Positions 50,028-59,321 of a stretch of DNA of 64,000 bases are shown here, one piece after another. The notes beneath the pieces are model-generated. The model was not told the origin of the DNA, did no database searches, and saw only the letters and a program-made list of their open reading frames with translations. The position numbers and the translations under genes are program-made. Each line of letters starts with the position of its first letter. Positions within the stretch are counted from its first letter, which is position 1. The DNA is from Clostridiales bacterium UBA3758 (GTDB lineage: Bacteria; Bacillota; Clostridia; Oscillospirales; Oscillospiraceae): positions 124,001-188,000 of the forward strand of contig DFGE01000022.1 of the NCBI GenBank assembly GCA_002371675.1. Reading direction: 5' to 3'.

Positions 50028-52400
50028 ATGATGACTGATTTTGAAAAACGCTATATCGAAGCGCGGAGAGCATGCATCCGCGCCCGCTTTGCTTCGCTCA
50101 ATCCCATGCAGCAGGAAGCCGTCCTCGCTACGGAAGGGCCGCTGCTCATTCTTGCGGGAGCCGGCAGCGGGAAGACGACCGTGCTCATCAACCGCATCGC
50201 CAACATTCTCCGCTTCGGCTGCGGCTCGGACTCTCAGGAGCTCCCCCCGGGAGCGGACGAGGAGAGCCTGCGCATGCTGCAGCAGGGGGACGAGCGATTT
50301 GCTGTGCTTGAGCCGGTCAAGCCCTGGCGCATCCTCGCGATCACCTTCACAAACAAGGCCGCCGGCGAGCTGAAGGAGCGCCTCAACCGCATGCTCGGCG
50401 AGGAGGCAAACGACATCTGGGCCTGCACCTTCCACTCCGCCTGCGTGCGCATCCTGCGCCGTGACGCGGAGAGGCTCGGCTTCGGCTCGGATTTCACGAT
50501 CTACGATACCGCCGATTCCGTGAGCCTCATCAAGCGCATCCTCAAGGATCTGGAGCTGGACGAGAAGAGCTTCCCCGTCCGCTCGATCCTCGCGGATATC
50601 AGCCGCGCGAAGGACGCGCTTGTAGGGCCTCAGGAATACGCGATCCAGACGCGCTATGCCCACGACTTCCGCAAGAGCAAATACGCCCAGATCTATGCAG
50701 AATACGCGCGGCGCTGCTTTGCGGCAAACGCCATGGACTTTGACGACCTGATCTATTTCACCGTCAAGCTCCTGCAGGATAACGCCGAGGCGCGCGATTA
50801 CTGGTCGCAGCGCTTCCGCTATGTTTTGGTGGACGAATATCAGGACACAAACCATCTGCAGTATCTGCTCGCTTCCCTGCTCGCCTCGGGCAGCGGGAAC
50901 ATCTGCGTCGTGGGCGACGACGACCAGAGCATCTACAAGTTCCGCGGGGCGACGATCGAGAACATACTCTCCTTCGAGGCGCAGTATAAAAACTGCCGGA
51001 CGATACGCCTCGAGCAGAACTACCGCAGCACCGGGCACATTCTCGACGCAGCCAACGGCGTCATCCGCAACAACCGGGGGCGCAAGGGCAAGGAGCTCTG
51101 GACGGCAAAGGGGCCGGGGCTGCCCGTAGAGCTCACGGTCGCGGACAACGACTACGAGGAGGCGCAGTACGTCGCCAACAGCATCGTCGCAGCCTATGGG
51201 CGGGGCGCGAGCTGGAGCGATCACGCGGTGCTTTACCGCATCAACGCCCAGTCGGAGCGCATTGAAAAGGCCTTTACGCGCGCCGGCATCCCCTACCGCA
51301 TCTTCGGCGGCACGCGCTTCTTTGACCGCGCAGAGGTGAAGGATCTGCTCGCCTATCTCTCGGTGATCCTGAGTCCCGCTGACGATCTGCGTCTCTCGCG
51401 CATCCTGAACGTGCCGGCCAGAGGCATCGGCGAGCGCAGCATCGAGAACGCGCGTGGCATCGCCGCCGAGGAGGGGCTCAGTCTCTACGATGTCGTGCGC
51501 AATGCGGACCGCTATCCCGAGCTCAGCCGCTCGTCCGTGAAGATGCGTCTTTTTGCTAACATGATCGAAGAGCTGCGCGCCTTCTCCGCCGCGCACACGC
51601 CGGATGAACTCTATGACGAGGTTCTGGATAAGACCGGTTACCTGCGTATGCTTGAGGAGTCGGACGACGAAAAGGACATCACGCGCGCGGAAAACGTAAA
51701 GGAGCTCAAGAGCAGCATCCTCGAGTACATGAAGGATTCCGGCGATCTGACGCTCAGCGGTTACCTGGCGAACATCGCGCTCTACACCGATCTGGACAAT
51801 TACGACCGGGACGCGGACAGCGTGGTGCTGATGACGATGCATGCCGCCAAGGGGCTGGAATTCCCCACCGTGTTCATCGTGGGCATGGAGGAGGGCATCT
51901 TCCCCGGCGAGCGCGTCATTGGCGAGCCGGAGGAGATGGAGGAGGAGCGGAGGCTCTGCTATGTGGCGATCACGCGCGCAAAGAAGGAGCTGCACCTCGT
52001 CTGCGCCAGACAGCGCATGCTCTACGGCCGCACGACCGCCAACCGCGTCTCCCGCTTTGTGGACGAGATCCCCGAAGAGCACATCAGGAAGAACATCCCC
52101 AAGGGCTACGGTTATCACGACCGCAGCCGAGAAGCAAGCTACTATCAACGTTCTTCCGCACCGCGGAGCAGCTATGCCGCCCCCGCGCCGAAGCCCGCGC
52201 CTCCGGCGAAGCCGAAAGCCGCTCCTCCGGTGTCCAGCTACGCCGTCGGGGACCGCGTGGAACACACGGCCTTCGGCGCAGGCACGCTCAGCAAAATGAC
52301 CCCTATGGGCGGTGATTATCTGATCGAGATCGCCTTTGACAGCGTCGGGACAAAAAAACTCATGCTCCGCGCCGCTGCGCTGCATATGAAAAAGCTCTGA
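50028..52400 (+). CDS. pcrA: UvrD/PcrA-type superfamily 1 DNA helicase
   Basis: 790 residues. SF1A helicase motifs: Q-motif LNPMQQEAV, Walker A LAGAGSGKTT near 43, VDEYQDTN near 267, GDDDQSIYKFRGA, LEQNYRS, VLMTMHAAKGLEFPTVF and VAITRAKKEL. The C-terminal YAVGDRVEHTAFGAGTL near 735 is the Tudor-like RNA polymerase contact of PcrA. PcrA is a 3'-5' helicase that clears protein and R-loops and works in nucleotide excision repair. An in-frame start at 49965 precedes the promoter. ATG 50028 or 50031 has no Shine-Dalgarno, so translation may be leaderless. It converges on the aro operon at a shared terminator. Confidence 0.93.
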   Translation: MMTDFEKRYIEARRACIRARFASLNPMQQEAVLATEGPLLILAGAGSGKTTVLINRIANILRFGCGSDSQELPPGADEESLRMLQQGDERFAVLEPVKPWRILAITFTNKAAGELKERLNRMLGEEANDIWACTFHSACVRILRRDAERLGFGSDFTIYDTADSVSLIKRILKDLELDEKSFPVRSILADISRAKDALVGPQEYAIQTRYAHDFRKSKYAQIYAEYARRCFAANAMDFDDLIYFTVKLLQDNAEARDYWSQRFRYVLVDEYQDTNHLQYLLASLLASGSGNICVVGDDDQSIYKFRGATIENILSFEAQYKNCRTIRLEQNYRSTGHILDAANGVIRNNRGRKGKELWTAKGPGLPVELTVADNDYEEAQYVANSIVAAYGRGASWSDHAVLYRINAQSERIEKAFTRAGIPYRIFGGTRFFDRAEVKDLLAYLSVILSPADDLRLSRILNVPARGIGERSIENARGIAAEEGLSLYDVVRNADRYPELSRSSVKMRLFANMIEELRAFSAAHTPDELYDEVLDKTGYLRMLEESDDEKDITRAENVKELKSSILEYMKDSGDLTLSGYLANIALYTDLDNYDRDADSVVLMTMHAAKGLEFPTVFIVGMEEGIFPGERVIGEPEEMEEERRLCYVAITRAKKELHLVCARQRMLYGRTTANRVSRFVDEIPEEHIRKNIPKGYGYHDRSREASYYQRSSAPRSSYAAPAPKPAPPAKPKAAPPVSSYAVGDRVEHTAFGAGTLSKMTPMGGDYLIEIAFDSVGTKKLMLRAAALHMKKL

Positions 52401-52417
52401 ATCCGTTTGAACATAGA

Positions 52418-52449
52418 AAAACCGCCGTCTCGTTTGAGGCGGCGGTTTT
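52418..52449. terminator. Bidirectional terminator between pcrA and the aro operon
   Basis: 14-bp stem AAAACCGCCGTCTC / GAGGCGGCGGTTTT (one G-U pair), loop GTTT, with runs of T for both strands. Confidence 0.88.
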
Positions 52450-52469
52450 ACTGTGTTTACCGTATGGGA

Positions 52470-53180
52470 TCAGAACAGAGCGCTGATCCAGGCGGAAAGC
52501 GGCATATAGGCAATGGGAAGGAAGATCGCCGGGAGCATGTTGGCGACCTTGATGCGCTCCGTGCCGAGCGAGAGCATGTTGAAGGCCATGCCGATCAGGA
52601 TCGCGCCGCCGACTGCTGACATTTCTGTCACCACAGCTGAAGAGAGCGCGGGTCCGACCAGACCGGCCAGCAGCGTCAAACCGCCCTGGAAAACCAGGAT
52701 AAAGAGGACGGAGCAGGTCACGCCGAAGCCCATCGCCGCGCCGAAGGCCATGGAGGAAACGAAGTCCAGCGCGCTTTTGGCGAAGATGATGCTGTAATCG
52801 TGGCGGATGCCGGCCTGCAGAGAGCCTACGACCGTCATGGAGCCGATGCAGAACAGGATGCAAGCCGAGACAAAGCCCTCGGTGAAGCGGCTGCCGGCGA
52901 ATTTCCCTCGCAGCACCTTCTCCTTGATGAAATCGCCCGCGTGCTCAACCCCGTCGTCGATGCGGATAAGCTCGCCGAAGAGCGTGCCGAGCACCATGCA
53001 GACGATCATGCAGAGCAGATCCTGCGTCTGGATCGCGCTGGAGACGCCGATCACGACCGTGCACAGGCCCAGCACCTTCATCACCGCCTCCTGCAGCGAG
53101 GCCTTCAGCCGATTTTTGAGCAGGATGCCGAGGAGGCTGCCGACAAGCACCGTCGCCATATTGACGAATACTGCGATCAT
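52470..53180 (-). CDS. DUF554 membrane protein at the end of the aro operon
   Basis: 236 residues with about seven membrane segments. The start MIAVFVNMATVLVGSLLGILLKNRL and the FTEGFVSACILFCIGSMTVVGSLQAGI stretch are diagnostic of DUF554 (YdfK/YqgA). No function is established for the family; transport has been proposed. Its ATG overlaps the aroQ stop by 4 bases, so it is translationally tied to the shikimate pathway. That makes uptake or export of an aromatic compound or precursor a reasonable but unproven guess. Confidence 0.88.
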   Translation of the reverse strand: MIAVFVNMATVLVGSLLGILLKNRLKASLQEAVMKVLGLCTVVIGVSSAIQTQDLLCMIVCMVLGTLFGELIRIDDGVEHAGDFIKEKVLRGKFAGSRFTEGFVSACILFCIGSMTVVGSLQAGIRHDYSIIFAKSALDFVSSMAFGAAMGFGVTCSVLFILVFQGGLTLLAGLVGPALSSAVVTEMSAVGGAILIGMAFNMLSLGTERIKVANMLPAIFLPIAYMPLSAWISALF

Positions 53181-53623
53181 ACGCTTTCCTCCCCTTTCAA
53201 AAGATCCCTCAAATAAAAGATGGCACGGCGGTAGCCCTCGAAGCCCAGACCCATGAAGGTCCTGCAGCAGGCCAGACCTGCGTAGGAGATCTGCCGGAAG
53301 GACTCGCGCTTGCTCACGTCGCTCAGGTGCACCTCGACAGCGGGGATCTGCACCGCCTTAAGCGCGTCCAGGATCGCAACGCTCGTGTGCGTATAGGCGG
53401 CGGGATTGATAACGATGCCGTCAAAGACGCCCAATGCCTGCTGAATGCGGTCCACCAGAGCGCCCTCGTGATTGGACTGGAATAGTTCCGCCTCAACGCC
53501 GGCATCTTCCGCCGCGCTCTCGATAAAGCTGCAGAGCGCCGCATAGTCCTGTCTGCCGTAGATGTCCGGCTCGCGCAGGCCGAGCAGATTGAGATTCGGC
53601 CCGTTCAGGATCAGGAATTTCAT
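53177..53623 (-). CDS. aroQ: Type II 3-dehydroquinate dehydratase
   Basis: 148 residues. The start (LILNGPNLNLLGLREPDIYG) and the NPAAYTHTSVA and EVHLSDVSKRESFR motifs identify the type II enzyme, a dodecamer that removes water from 3-dehydroquinate to give 3-dehydroshikimate. The catalytic Tyr is in the DYAALCSF segment and the catalytic His in YTHTS. It overlaps both neighbours by 4 bases. Confidence 0.95.
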   Translation of the reverse strand: MKFLILNGPNLNLLGLREPDIYGRQDYAALCSFIESAAEDAGVEAELFQSNHEGALVDRIQQALGVFDGIVINPAAYTHTSVAILDALKAVQIPAVEVHLSDVSKRESFRQISYAGLACCRTFMGLGFEGYRRAIFYLRDLLKGEESV

Positions 53624-55116
53624 GTTATCGCCTCCAGGATCAGCCCTACGGCCTCGTCGATGCTGTCCGTCTCTTCGATCACCACGTCCGCGAAGCGCTC
53701 GTACAGCGGCTTTCGCTCGGCGTAGAGCTCGTTGAGATCGCGGCTGAGGGAGATGGGTCTCCCCTTCTTCGCCAGCTGCGAAATATCCCGCTTGCGCCAG
53801 ACGATGAGTCCGTTCTGGTGCAGCAGGTCATAGTTCTCCTCACGCGTTACGCAGCCGCCGCCAGTGGAGATGACCGCGCCGGAGAGCTTGCCGAGCTCGC
53901 GCAGCACGGCGGTCTCACGGCTGCGGAAGCCCTCCTCCCCTTCGGAGGCAAAAATCTCCGGAATGCTGCAGCCCGCCTCCCGGGCGATCAGCTCGTCCGC
54001 CTCGTAAACTTCCCGGCAGAGCGCTTCTCCGAGCCGCTTCGCGATCTTGGTCTTGCCGGAGCCGGGCATGCCGACGAGGATGATATTGCGCATCTGTTTT
54101 TCGAGAATGCCCGCAATACGGCCGATTTCGCCGTTGGGGATCGCGCGGCCGGCAAACTGCTCGGCGCTGCATTTGGCCTGGCCGACGAGCATATAGAGCC
54201 CGCCCGCATGCGGGATGCCGCGCTTTTCCGCCTGCAGGAGCAGCGCCGTGCGCGCAGGATTATACACCACGTCCACCACGCCGCAGCAGCGCGGGAAGAG
54301 GCTCAGCTCGACGGCTGCCTCGCCGTTGCGCGGATACATGCCGACAGGGGTTGTGTTCACGATGATCTCCGCATCGGTATGGCGGCCGATGTTTTCATAG
54401 TTGTCCTCCCCATGGCGGGAGATGACCGTGACACTCCCCGCGCCGAGGCTGCGCAGCATACAGCAGGCCATGACAGACGCGCCGCCGCTGCCGAGCACGA
54501 GGCACTTTCTGCCGCGCGGATCGATCCCGCTGTGACGCAGGAGCATGACGAAGCCGGCGGCGTCGGTATTGTCCCCGAAGATGCTGCCGTCGGCTCGGCG
54601 GACAAGTGTATTCACACTGCCGATCTCCCGGGCGCGCTCGGAGAGCTCGCCGCAGAAGCCCATCACGGTTTTTTTATAGGGAATGGTGACGTTGAGGCCG
54701 TCCCAATCTCCGTGGAGAATGAAGTTCTCCACCTCGTCCGGGTTCTTTTCAAAAAGCTCGTAGCGGTAATCAGCGAGCAGCGCATGGATCTGCGGTGAAT
54801 AGCTGTGACCGAGCTTTTCCCCCAGCAGGCCGCAGCGGAGCTGCCGATCCTGCACAAGGCGCTGTCGGGCACGGCTGAGCTCCATGATCTTTTCAAAGAG
54901 AGCGCGCACCGCAGGAGCGTCCTCGCCGGGGCAGGCGCCGCAAAGCGTGCGGAGCTTCTCCTCCTCGCGCGCCCGGTCAAGCAGGGGCAGAGCATTCTGT
55001 TTTTTATACAGGCCGATCTCTGACGCGATCTCCATGCGCTCCGAAAAGAGACGCAGGAGTTCGGTGTCAATGCGGTCGAGCCGCTCTCGGTAATCACTCA
55101 GATTCATGTCCTTCAT
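53620..55116 (-). CDS. Trifunctional fusion: chorismate mutase - shikimate dehydrogenase (AroE) - shikimate kinase (AroK)
   Basis: 498 residues. Residues ~1-92 are an AroQ-class chorismate mutase (YRERLDRIDTELLRLFSERMEIASEIGLYKK). Residues ~95-340 are shikimate dehydrogenase: LGHSYSPQIHALL, NVTIPYKK with its catalytic Lys, GDNTDAAGF, and VLGSGGAS for NADPH. Residues ~343-498 are shikimate kinase with P-loop GMPGSGKTK near 350, STGGGCV and RGRPISL-like KKGRPIS. Three steps are thus joined: dehydroshikimate to shikimate, shikimate to shikimate-3-phosphate, and chorismate to prephenate. The mutase is not adjacent to the kinase in pathway order. ATGA overlap with aroC upstream. All key motifs are intact. 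Confidence 0.93.
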   Translation of the reverse strand: MKDMNLSDYRERLDRIDTELLRLFSERMEIASEIGLYKKQNALPLLDRAREEEKLRTLCGACPGEDAPAVRALFEKIMELSRARQRLVQDRQLRCGLLGEKLGHSYSPQIHALLADYRYELFEKNPDEVENFILHGDWDGLNVTIPYKKTVMGFCGELSERAREIGSVNTLVRRADGSIFGDNTDAAGFVMLLRHSGIDPRGRKCLVLGSGGASVMACCMLRSLGAGSVTVISRHGEDNYENIGRHTDAEIIVNTTPVGMYPRNGEAAVELSLFPRCCGVVDVVYNPARTALLLQAEKRGIPHAGGLYMLVGQAKCSAEQFAGRAIPNGEIGRIAGILEKQMRNIILVGMPGSGKTKIAKRLGEALCREVYEADELIAREAGCSIPEIFASEGEEGFRSRETAVLRELGKLSGAVISTGGGCVTREENYDLLHQNGLIVWRKRDISQLAKKGRPISLSRDLNELYAERKPLYERFADVVIEETDSIDEAVGLILEAIT

Positions 55117-56186
55117 GTCCGCAGCTCCTTTCTCCGCTGCAGCAGCGCGTCATAGACGGCGATCGCCGCCGCAGCCTCCACGACCGGCACGGCGCGCGGC
55201 ACGATGCAGGGATCGTGCCTGCCCTCGATGCGCAGTGTCGTGTTCTCCATGGTGCTGAGATCGACAGTCCTCTGCTCGCGCGCGATGGAGGGCGTAGGCT
55301 TGAAGGCGGCGCGGAACACGAGCGGCATGCCGTTCGTAATTCCCCCGAGGATGCCGCCGCAGTGATCGGTCTCGGTGACGACGCGGCCATTGTCCACGCG
55401 GAAGGGGTCGTTGGCCTCGCTGCCGCGCATGGCGCTCAGCGCGAAGCCCGCGCCGAATTCCAGGCCCTTGACGGCAGGGATGCCGAAAACGACGGAGGCA
55501 ATGCGGTTCTCCATTCCGTCAAATATGGGATCGCCCAGTCCGGCCGGGAGACCGAGCACAGCACATTCCACAACGCCGCCAAGCGAATCTCCCTCCGCTT
55601 TCGCCGCCGCGATAGCGGCCTTCATCTGCTCCCCTGCCGCTTCTGAGACGGTAGGAAAGCTCTTGTCGGCCGTTGAGGCACGCAGCTCGCCCTCATCCGC
55701 AATGCCGCCAAGAGACGCGATACGGGAAATCACAGAGATACCCTCACGCTCGAGGAGCTGAAGACAGATCCCGCCCGCGATACAGAGCGGGGCGGTAAGA
55801 CGGCCGGAAAAATGCCCGCCGCCGGAGGCATCCTCCGCGCCGCCGTATTTGATATGCGCCGTATAGTCGGCATGGCCAGGCCGCGGCTTGTTGACAAGCG
55901 CGGCGTAGTCCGCCGGACGGACGTTCGTGTTGCGGATGATCGCGGTAATCGGCGTACCGCAGCTCACACCGTTTATCAGCCCGCAGAGGAATTCCGGCAC
56001 GTCCGGCTCCCGGCGCGCGGTGGCGTAAGCCGCCCGCCCCGGTGCGCGGCGATCCAGGAATACCTGCAGGCGCGCCGGATCGATGCGCTCCCCTGCCGGG
56101 ATGCCCTCTATGGTAACGCCGATCGCCTCGGAATGAGACTGTCCGAAAAGCGTCAGGCGAAGATTCTGACCGTAGCTGCTGCTCAT
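55113..56186 (-). CDS. aroC: Chorismate synthase
   Basis: 357 residues. GQSHSEAIGVTIEGIPAG, RPGHADYTAHIKYG, EDASGGGHFSGRLTAP and GRHDPCIVPRAVPVVEA are chorismate synthase signatures. The enzyme uses reduced FMN to turn EPSP into chorismate. Start at ATG 56186, overlapping the aroA stop by 4 bases (ATGA); the frame stays open upstream to 56327 but that lies inside aroA. Confidence 0.95.
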   Translation of the reverse strand: MSSSYGQNLRLTLFGQSHSEAIGVTIEGIPAGERIDPARLQVFLDRRAPGRAAYATARREPDVPEFLCGLINGVSCGTPITAIIRNTNVRPADYAALVNKPRPGHADYTAHIKYGGAEDASGGGHFSGRLTAPLCIAGGICLQLLEREGISVISRIASLGGIADEGELRASTADKSFPTVSEAAGEQMKAAIAAAKAEGDSLGGVVECAVLGLPAGLGDPIFDGMENRIASVVFGIPAVKGLEFGAGFALSAMRGSEANDPFRVDNGRVVTETDHCGGILGGITNGMPLVFRAAFKPTPSIAREQRTVDLSTMENTTLRIEGRHDPCIVPRAVPVVEAAAAIAVYDALLQRRKELRT

Positions 56187-57436
56187 GCTTCCGCCTCCAA
56201 TCGCGCGAGATCTGTCCAGAATGCGGGATAGGATTTCTCCACGGATTCCGCGCCCTTCACCGCGACGTCGCCGTCGCAGGCCGACGCGGCGACCGCCGCG
56301 GACATGGCGATCCGATGATCGTTCCAACTGTCGACTGTGCCGCCCTTCAGCCTCCCTTTTCCGCGAATCACGAGGCCGTCCGGCAGCTCGTCAACCTCTG
56401 CGCCGAGCTTACGCAGCATCGCAGCGGTGCTGTCGAGACGGTCAGATTCTTTGAGGCGCAGGCGCGAGGCATTGAGAATGCGGCTTTCTCCTTCCGCCGC
56501 AGCGGCGACGACGCTCAGGACCGGGATCAGATCCGGGATCTGCGCGGCGTCGATTTCCTGCGCGCGAAGCGCAGCGCTGCGGACGCAGGCGCCGTCCGGC
56601 AGTTCCTCAACCGCAGCGCCGAAGCCGCGCAGCAGGGACAGCACCGCGCGGTCGCCCTGAGCCGAATGCATGTCCAGGCCCGTAACCCTCACGCCGCGGC
56701 TCGAAAACGCCCCCGCGCAGAGGAAGAAGGCCGCGTTCGACCAGTCGCCCTCAACGCGCACGCGGCGGGGAAGCCTGCCGCGCTGGGAGGGTGGGATCTC
56801 ATATCGCTGTTCCCGCTTATCAAAGCGTATCCCTGCCTGCTGCAGCGCATGCTCCGTGAGACGGAGGTAAGGCGCGGATTCGATCCTGCCGCTGACCGTG
56901 AGGCTGCTCGCGTCCGCGAGAAGCGGCAGCGCCATCAGCAGTCCGGAGATAAACTGGGAGGAAACGTCGCCCGGCAGACTGTAATCCCCGCCGCGCAGCT
57001 GCCCCTCGCAGATGAGCAGGCTGCCGTCCTGCTCGATCTCCATTCCGTGCAGTCTCAGCTGCTCGTCGAGCGGGGAGATCGTCCGCTGCGCGAGCCTCCC
57101 CTCCCGGTAGAACGCGGCCTTAGCGTTCAGCGCGCCGACAAGCGGCAGCAGAAAGCGCAGTGTCGAACCGCTCTCGGCGCAGGGCAGGATCCGCGCGCTG
57201 CGGGGAACGCTGCGGATCGGCGTTACAAAGCAGCTGTCCCCTTTCTGCCGGATCTGCGCGCCGAGGCCCTGCAGACAGGCGGCGGTGGCCTCCATGTCCC
57301 GAGAAATACCGCGGCAGACGATTTCCGTTTCCTCCGTTCCGAGCGCCGCGAGGATCAGCAGGCGATGCGCCACAGATTTGGAGCAAGGGATCTCCAGAGA
57401 GCCCGTGAGGGAGCCGTGCCGTATCGTTTGGATCAT
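56183..57436 (-). CDS. aroA: 3-phosphoshikimate 1-carboxyvinyltransferase (EPSP synthase)
   Basis: 417 residues. CSKSVAHRLLILAALG near the start (Lys for phosphate binding), ESGSTLRFLLPL, QFISGLLMALPLL, and the late LRLKESDRLDS and WNDHRIAMSAAVA motifs define EPSP synthase, which transfers enolpyruvate from PEP to shikimate-3-phosphate. The class I motif around the glyphosate-contact Gly is partly altered (AESGSTLRF region), so the class should be checked by alignment. Overlaps aroB and aroC by 4 bases each. Confidence 0.95.
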   Translation of the reverse strand: MIQTIRHGSLTGSLEIPCSKSVAHRLLILAALGTEETEIVCRGISRDMEATAACLQGLGAQIRQKGDSCFVTPIRSVPRSARILPCAESGSTLRFLLPLVGALNAKAAFYREGRLAQRTISPLDEQLRLHGMEIEQDGSLLICEGQLRGGDYSLPGDVSSQFISGLLMALPLLADASSLTVSGRIESAPYLRLTEHALQQAGIRFDKREQRYEIPPSQRGRLPRRVRVEGDWSNAAFFLCAGAFSSRGVRVTGLDMHSAQGDRAVLSLLRGFGAAVEELPDGACVRSAALRAQEIDAAQIPDLIPVLSVVAAAAEGESRILNASRLRLKESDRLDSTAAMLRKLGAEVDELPDGLVIRGKGRLKGGTVDSWNDHRIAMSAAVAASACDGDVAVKGAESVEKSYPAFWTDLARLEAEA

Positions 57437-58491
57437 GACGCGCCTCCGAGCCGCAGCCAGTCTTCCAGCTCGGCTAACGGCGTTTTCACGATCCGGCAGC
57501 GTCCGATCCGCTCCGGGACGATCAGGTTGATCGCGTCGCCGCTGCGTTTTTTGTCCTTGAGCATGGCGCGCCAGAGCGCATCCGCACTGTAAGCGCAGTC
57601 GACCGGAAGGCCGTTCTCGTAAAGCAGCGCGAGGATGCGGTCCCGCTCCGCGTCAGGGAGGATCCCCTTCGCAGCCGCGGCGCGCGCAATCATCGCCATG
57701 CCGATTGCAACGGCCTCGCCGTGCGCGACAGCGTTGCGGCTGCAGCTTTCGACAGCGTGGCCGAAGCTGTGCCCGAGGTTTAAAAGCTGGCGTTCGCCGC
57801 AGTCAAATTCGTCGCGTTCGACAATGTCGCGCTTCATGGCAATGCAGCGCGCGAGAACTTCTTCCTCCTGCGCGGAGATTGGCTTACGCTCGAGCATGGC
57901 GAAGAAATCCGCATCCCCGAGCACGGCGTATTTGATCACCTCCGCGCAGCCGCAGCGGTATTCCCGTTCCGGGAGCGTGCGCAGCAGCGCAGGGTCGCAA
58001 AGCACCAGCGCGGGCTGATAAAAACAGCCGACCTGGTTTTTCCAGGAGTTGAGGTTCACGGCCGTTTTCCCGCCGACGGAGGAATCCACCATGGCGAGAA
58101 GAGACGTGGGGACCTGGACAAAGCGCATGCCGCGCTGATAGGTCGCAGCAGCAAAGCCTGCGAGATCTCCGGTGACGCCGCCGCCGAGGGCGACGATAAG
58201 ATCGCTGCGCCCCATATCGAGAAAAGAGAGACGCTCGAGCAGTCTTTCATAGTTGGCAAAGGTTTTGTTCTGCTCTCCGCTGCGGTGCATATAGCCGAGC
58301 GTTTGAAAACCGGCGCGTTCGAGCGCGCTGCAAAGGGGCATGCCGTAGAGGCGGAAAACATGCTCGCCGGACACGACGACGGCGCGGCTGCCGCTCACAA
58401 GCGGACGGATCAGCTCCCCGGCGCTGTCGAGAAGGCCGGAGGCGATATGGATGCTGTAGCTGCGGGAGGCATGGACTTCGATCGTCTTCAT
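57433..58491 (-). CDS. aroB: 3-dehydroquinate synthase
   Basis: 352 residues. NAD-binding ALGGGVTGDLAGFAAATYQRG near 104-124, VPTSLLAMVDSSVGGKTAVNL, and the metal-binding Glu/His residues in LLNLGHSFGHAVE define AroB. It makes 3-dehydroquinate from DAHP with NAD+ and a divalent metal. ATGA overlaps join it to tyrA upstream and aroA downstream. Confidence 0.95.
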   Translation of the reverse strand: MKTIEVHASRSYSIHIASGLLDSAGELIRPLVSGSRAVVVSGEHVFRLYGMPLCSALERAGFQTLGYMHRSGEQNKTFANYERLLERLSFLDMGRSDLIVALGGGVTGDLAGFAAATYQRGMRFVQVPTSLLAMVDSSVGGKTAVNLNSWKNQVGCFYQPALVLCDPALLRTLPEREYRCGCAEVIKYAVLGDADFFAMLERKPISAQEEEVLARCIAMKRDIVERDEFDCGERQLLNLGHSFGHAVESCSRNAVAHGEAVAIGMAMIARAAAAKGILPDAERDRILALLYENGLPVDCAYSADALWRAMLKDKKRSGDAINLIVPERIGRCRIVKTPLAELEDWLRLGGAS

Positions 58492-59321
58492 TTGCCGTCG
58501 ACTTCTTCCTTTCTCTGTTTTCCCTCTTCCAGAAGCGCGGCCAGGCGCTCCCTGTCCTCTGTTTCCATGGCCAGCTTGTATGCGTTGAGATTGTCAATGA
58601 GGCATTCCAGTTCACGGAGCAGATTGTCCTTGTTTTCCAGGAACAGCTCCGCCCACATGGGCGCGTTCAGCCAGGCGACACGGGTCATATCCCTGTAGCT
58701 GCCGGCGGAAAAGCCCTTATGCGAGCGCGCCGTGGGACTCTTGATGTAGGCGTTGGAGACCACATGCGCCATCTGCGAGGTGAAGGCGATCATCTCATCG
58801 TGCCGCTCGGCAGTGGTGACGGAGAAGCTGCCGAAGCCGGCGGGGGCAAGCAGCCCCTTCACGCGGTCGAGCAGCTCGATATCGTCAAACGCCGGCGGGA
58901 CGAGCACCATCGGCGCGCCGTGGAAGAGATCGGCGCGGGCGTACTTATAACCGGAAAAATGCGTCCCCGCCATGGGGTGACCCCCAAAATAGGTAAAGCC
59001 GTGCCGCTCGGCCAGCGGGAAGCAGGCCTCGCAGACCACGCGCTTGGTCCCGCAGCTGTCCATCACCACGCTGTGCGCGCCGAGATGCGGCGCGAAATCC
59101 TCCAGCCAGCGTATCGCGGCCTCGGGATAGATGCACAGGAGGATCAGATCGCAGTACTTGCAGCTTTCCTCGTCGAGCACGCCGTCCGCGTCCCCGCTCA
59201 GAAGCGCGAAATCCCGCGTCGTTGCGCTGCGATTCCAGATGAGGACGCGCTCGCCCGCCTCGTGATAGGCCTTGACAAAGGAGCCGCCGATCAGCCCGAG
59301 GCCGACAACACCGACCGTCAT
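58488..59321 (-). CDS. tyrA: Prephenate dehydrogenase (TyrA)
   Basis: 277 residues. A Rossmann start GVVGLGLIGGSFVKAY (residues 3-18) and the catalytic region GGHPMAGTHFSGYKYA, with His, match prephenate/arogenate dehydrogenase. It oxidatively decarboxylates prephenate to 4-hydroxyphenylpyruvate, the tyrosine branch. No ACT domain is attached, so end-product inhibition is not evident in this protein. With the chorismate mutase domain encoded downstream it makes this a tyrosine-directed operon; pheA is not in the window. 4-base overlaps at both ends. Confidence 0.92.
   Translation of the reverse strand: MTVGVVGLGLIGGSFVKAYHEAGERVLIWNRSATTRDFALLSGDADGVLDEESCKYCDLILLCIYPEAAIRWLEDFAPHLGAHSVVMDSCGTKRVVCEACFPLAERHGFTYFGGHPMAGTHFSGYKYARADLFHGAPMVLVPPAFDDIELLDRVKGLLAPAGFGSFSVTTAERHDEMIAFTSQMAHVVSNAYIKSPTARSHKGFSAGSYRDMTRVAWLNAPMWAELFLENKDNLLRELECLIDNLNAYKLAMETEDRERLAALLEEGKQRKEEVDGK

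Noticed and set aside
49968..52385. 805-codon minus-strand frame opposite pcrA
   Set aside because: Antisense shadow of a helicase with all motifs intact.
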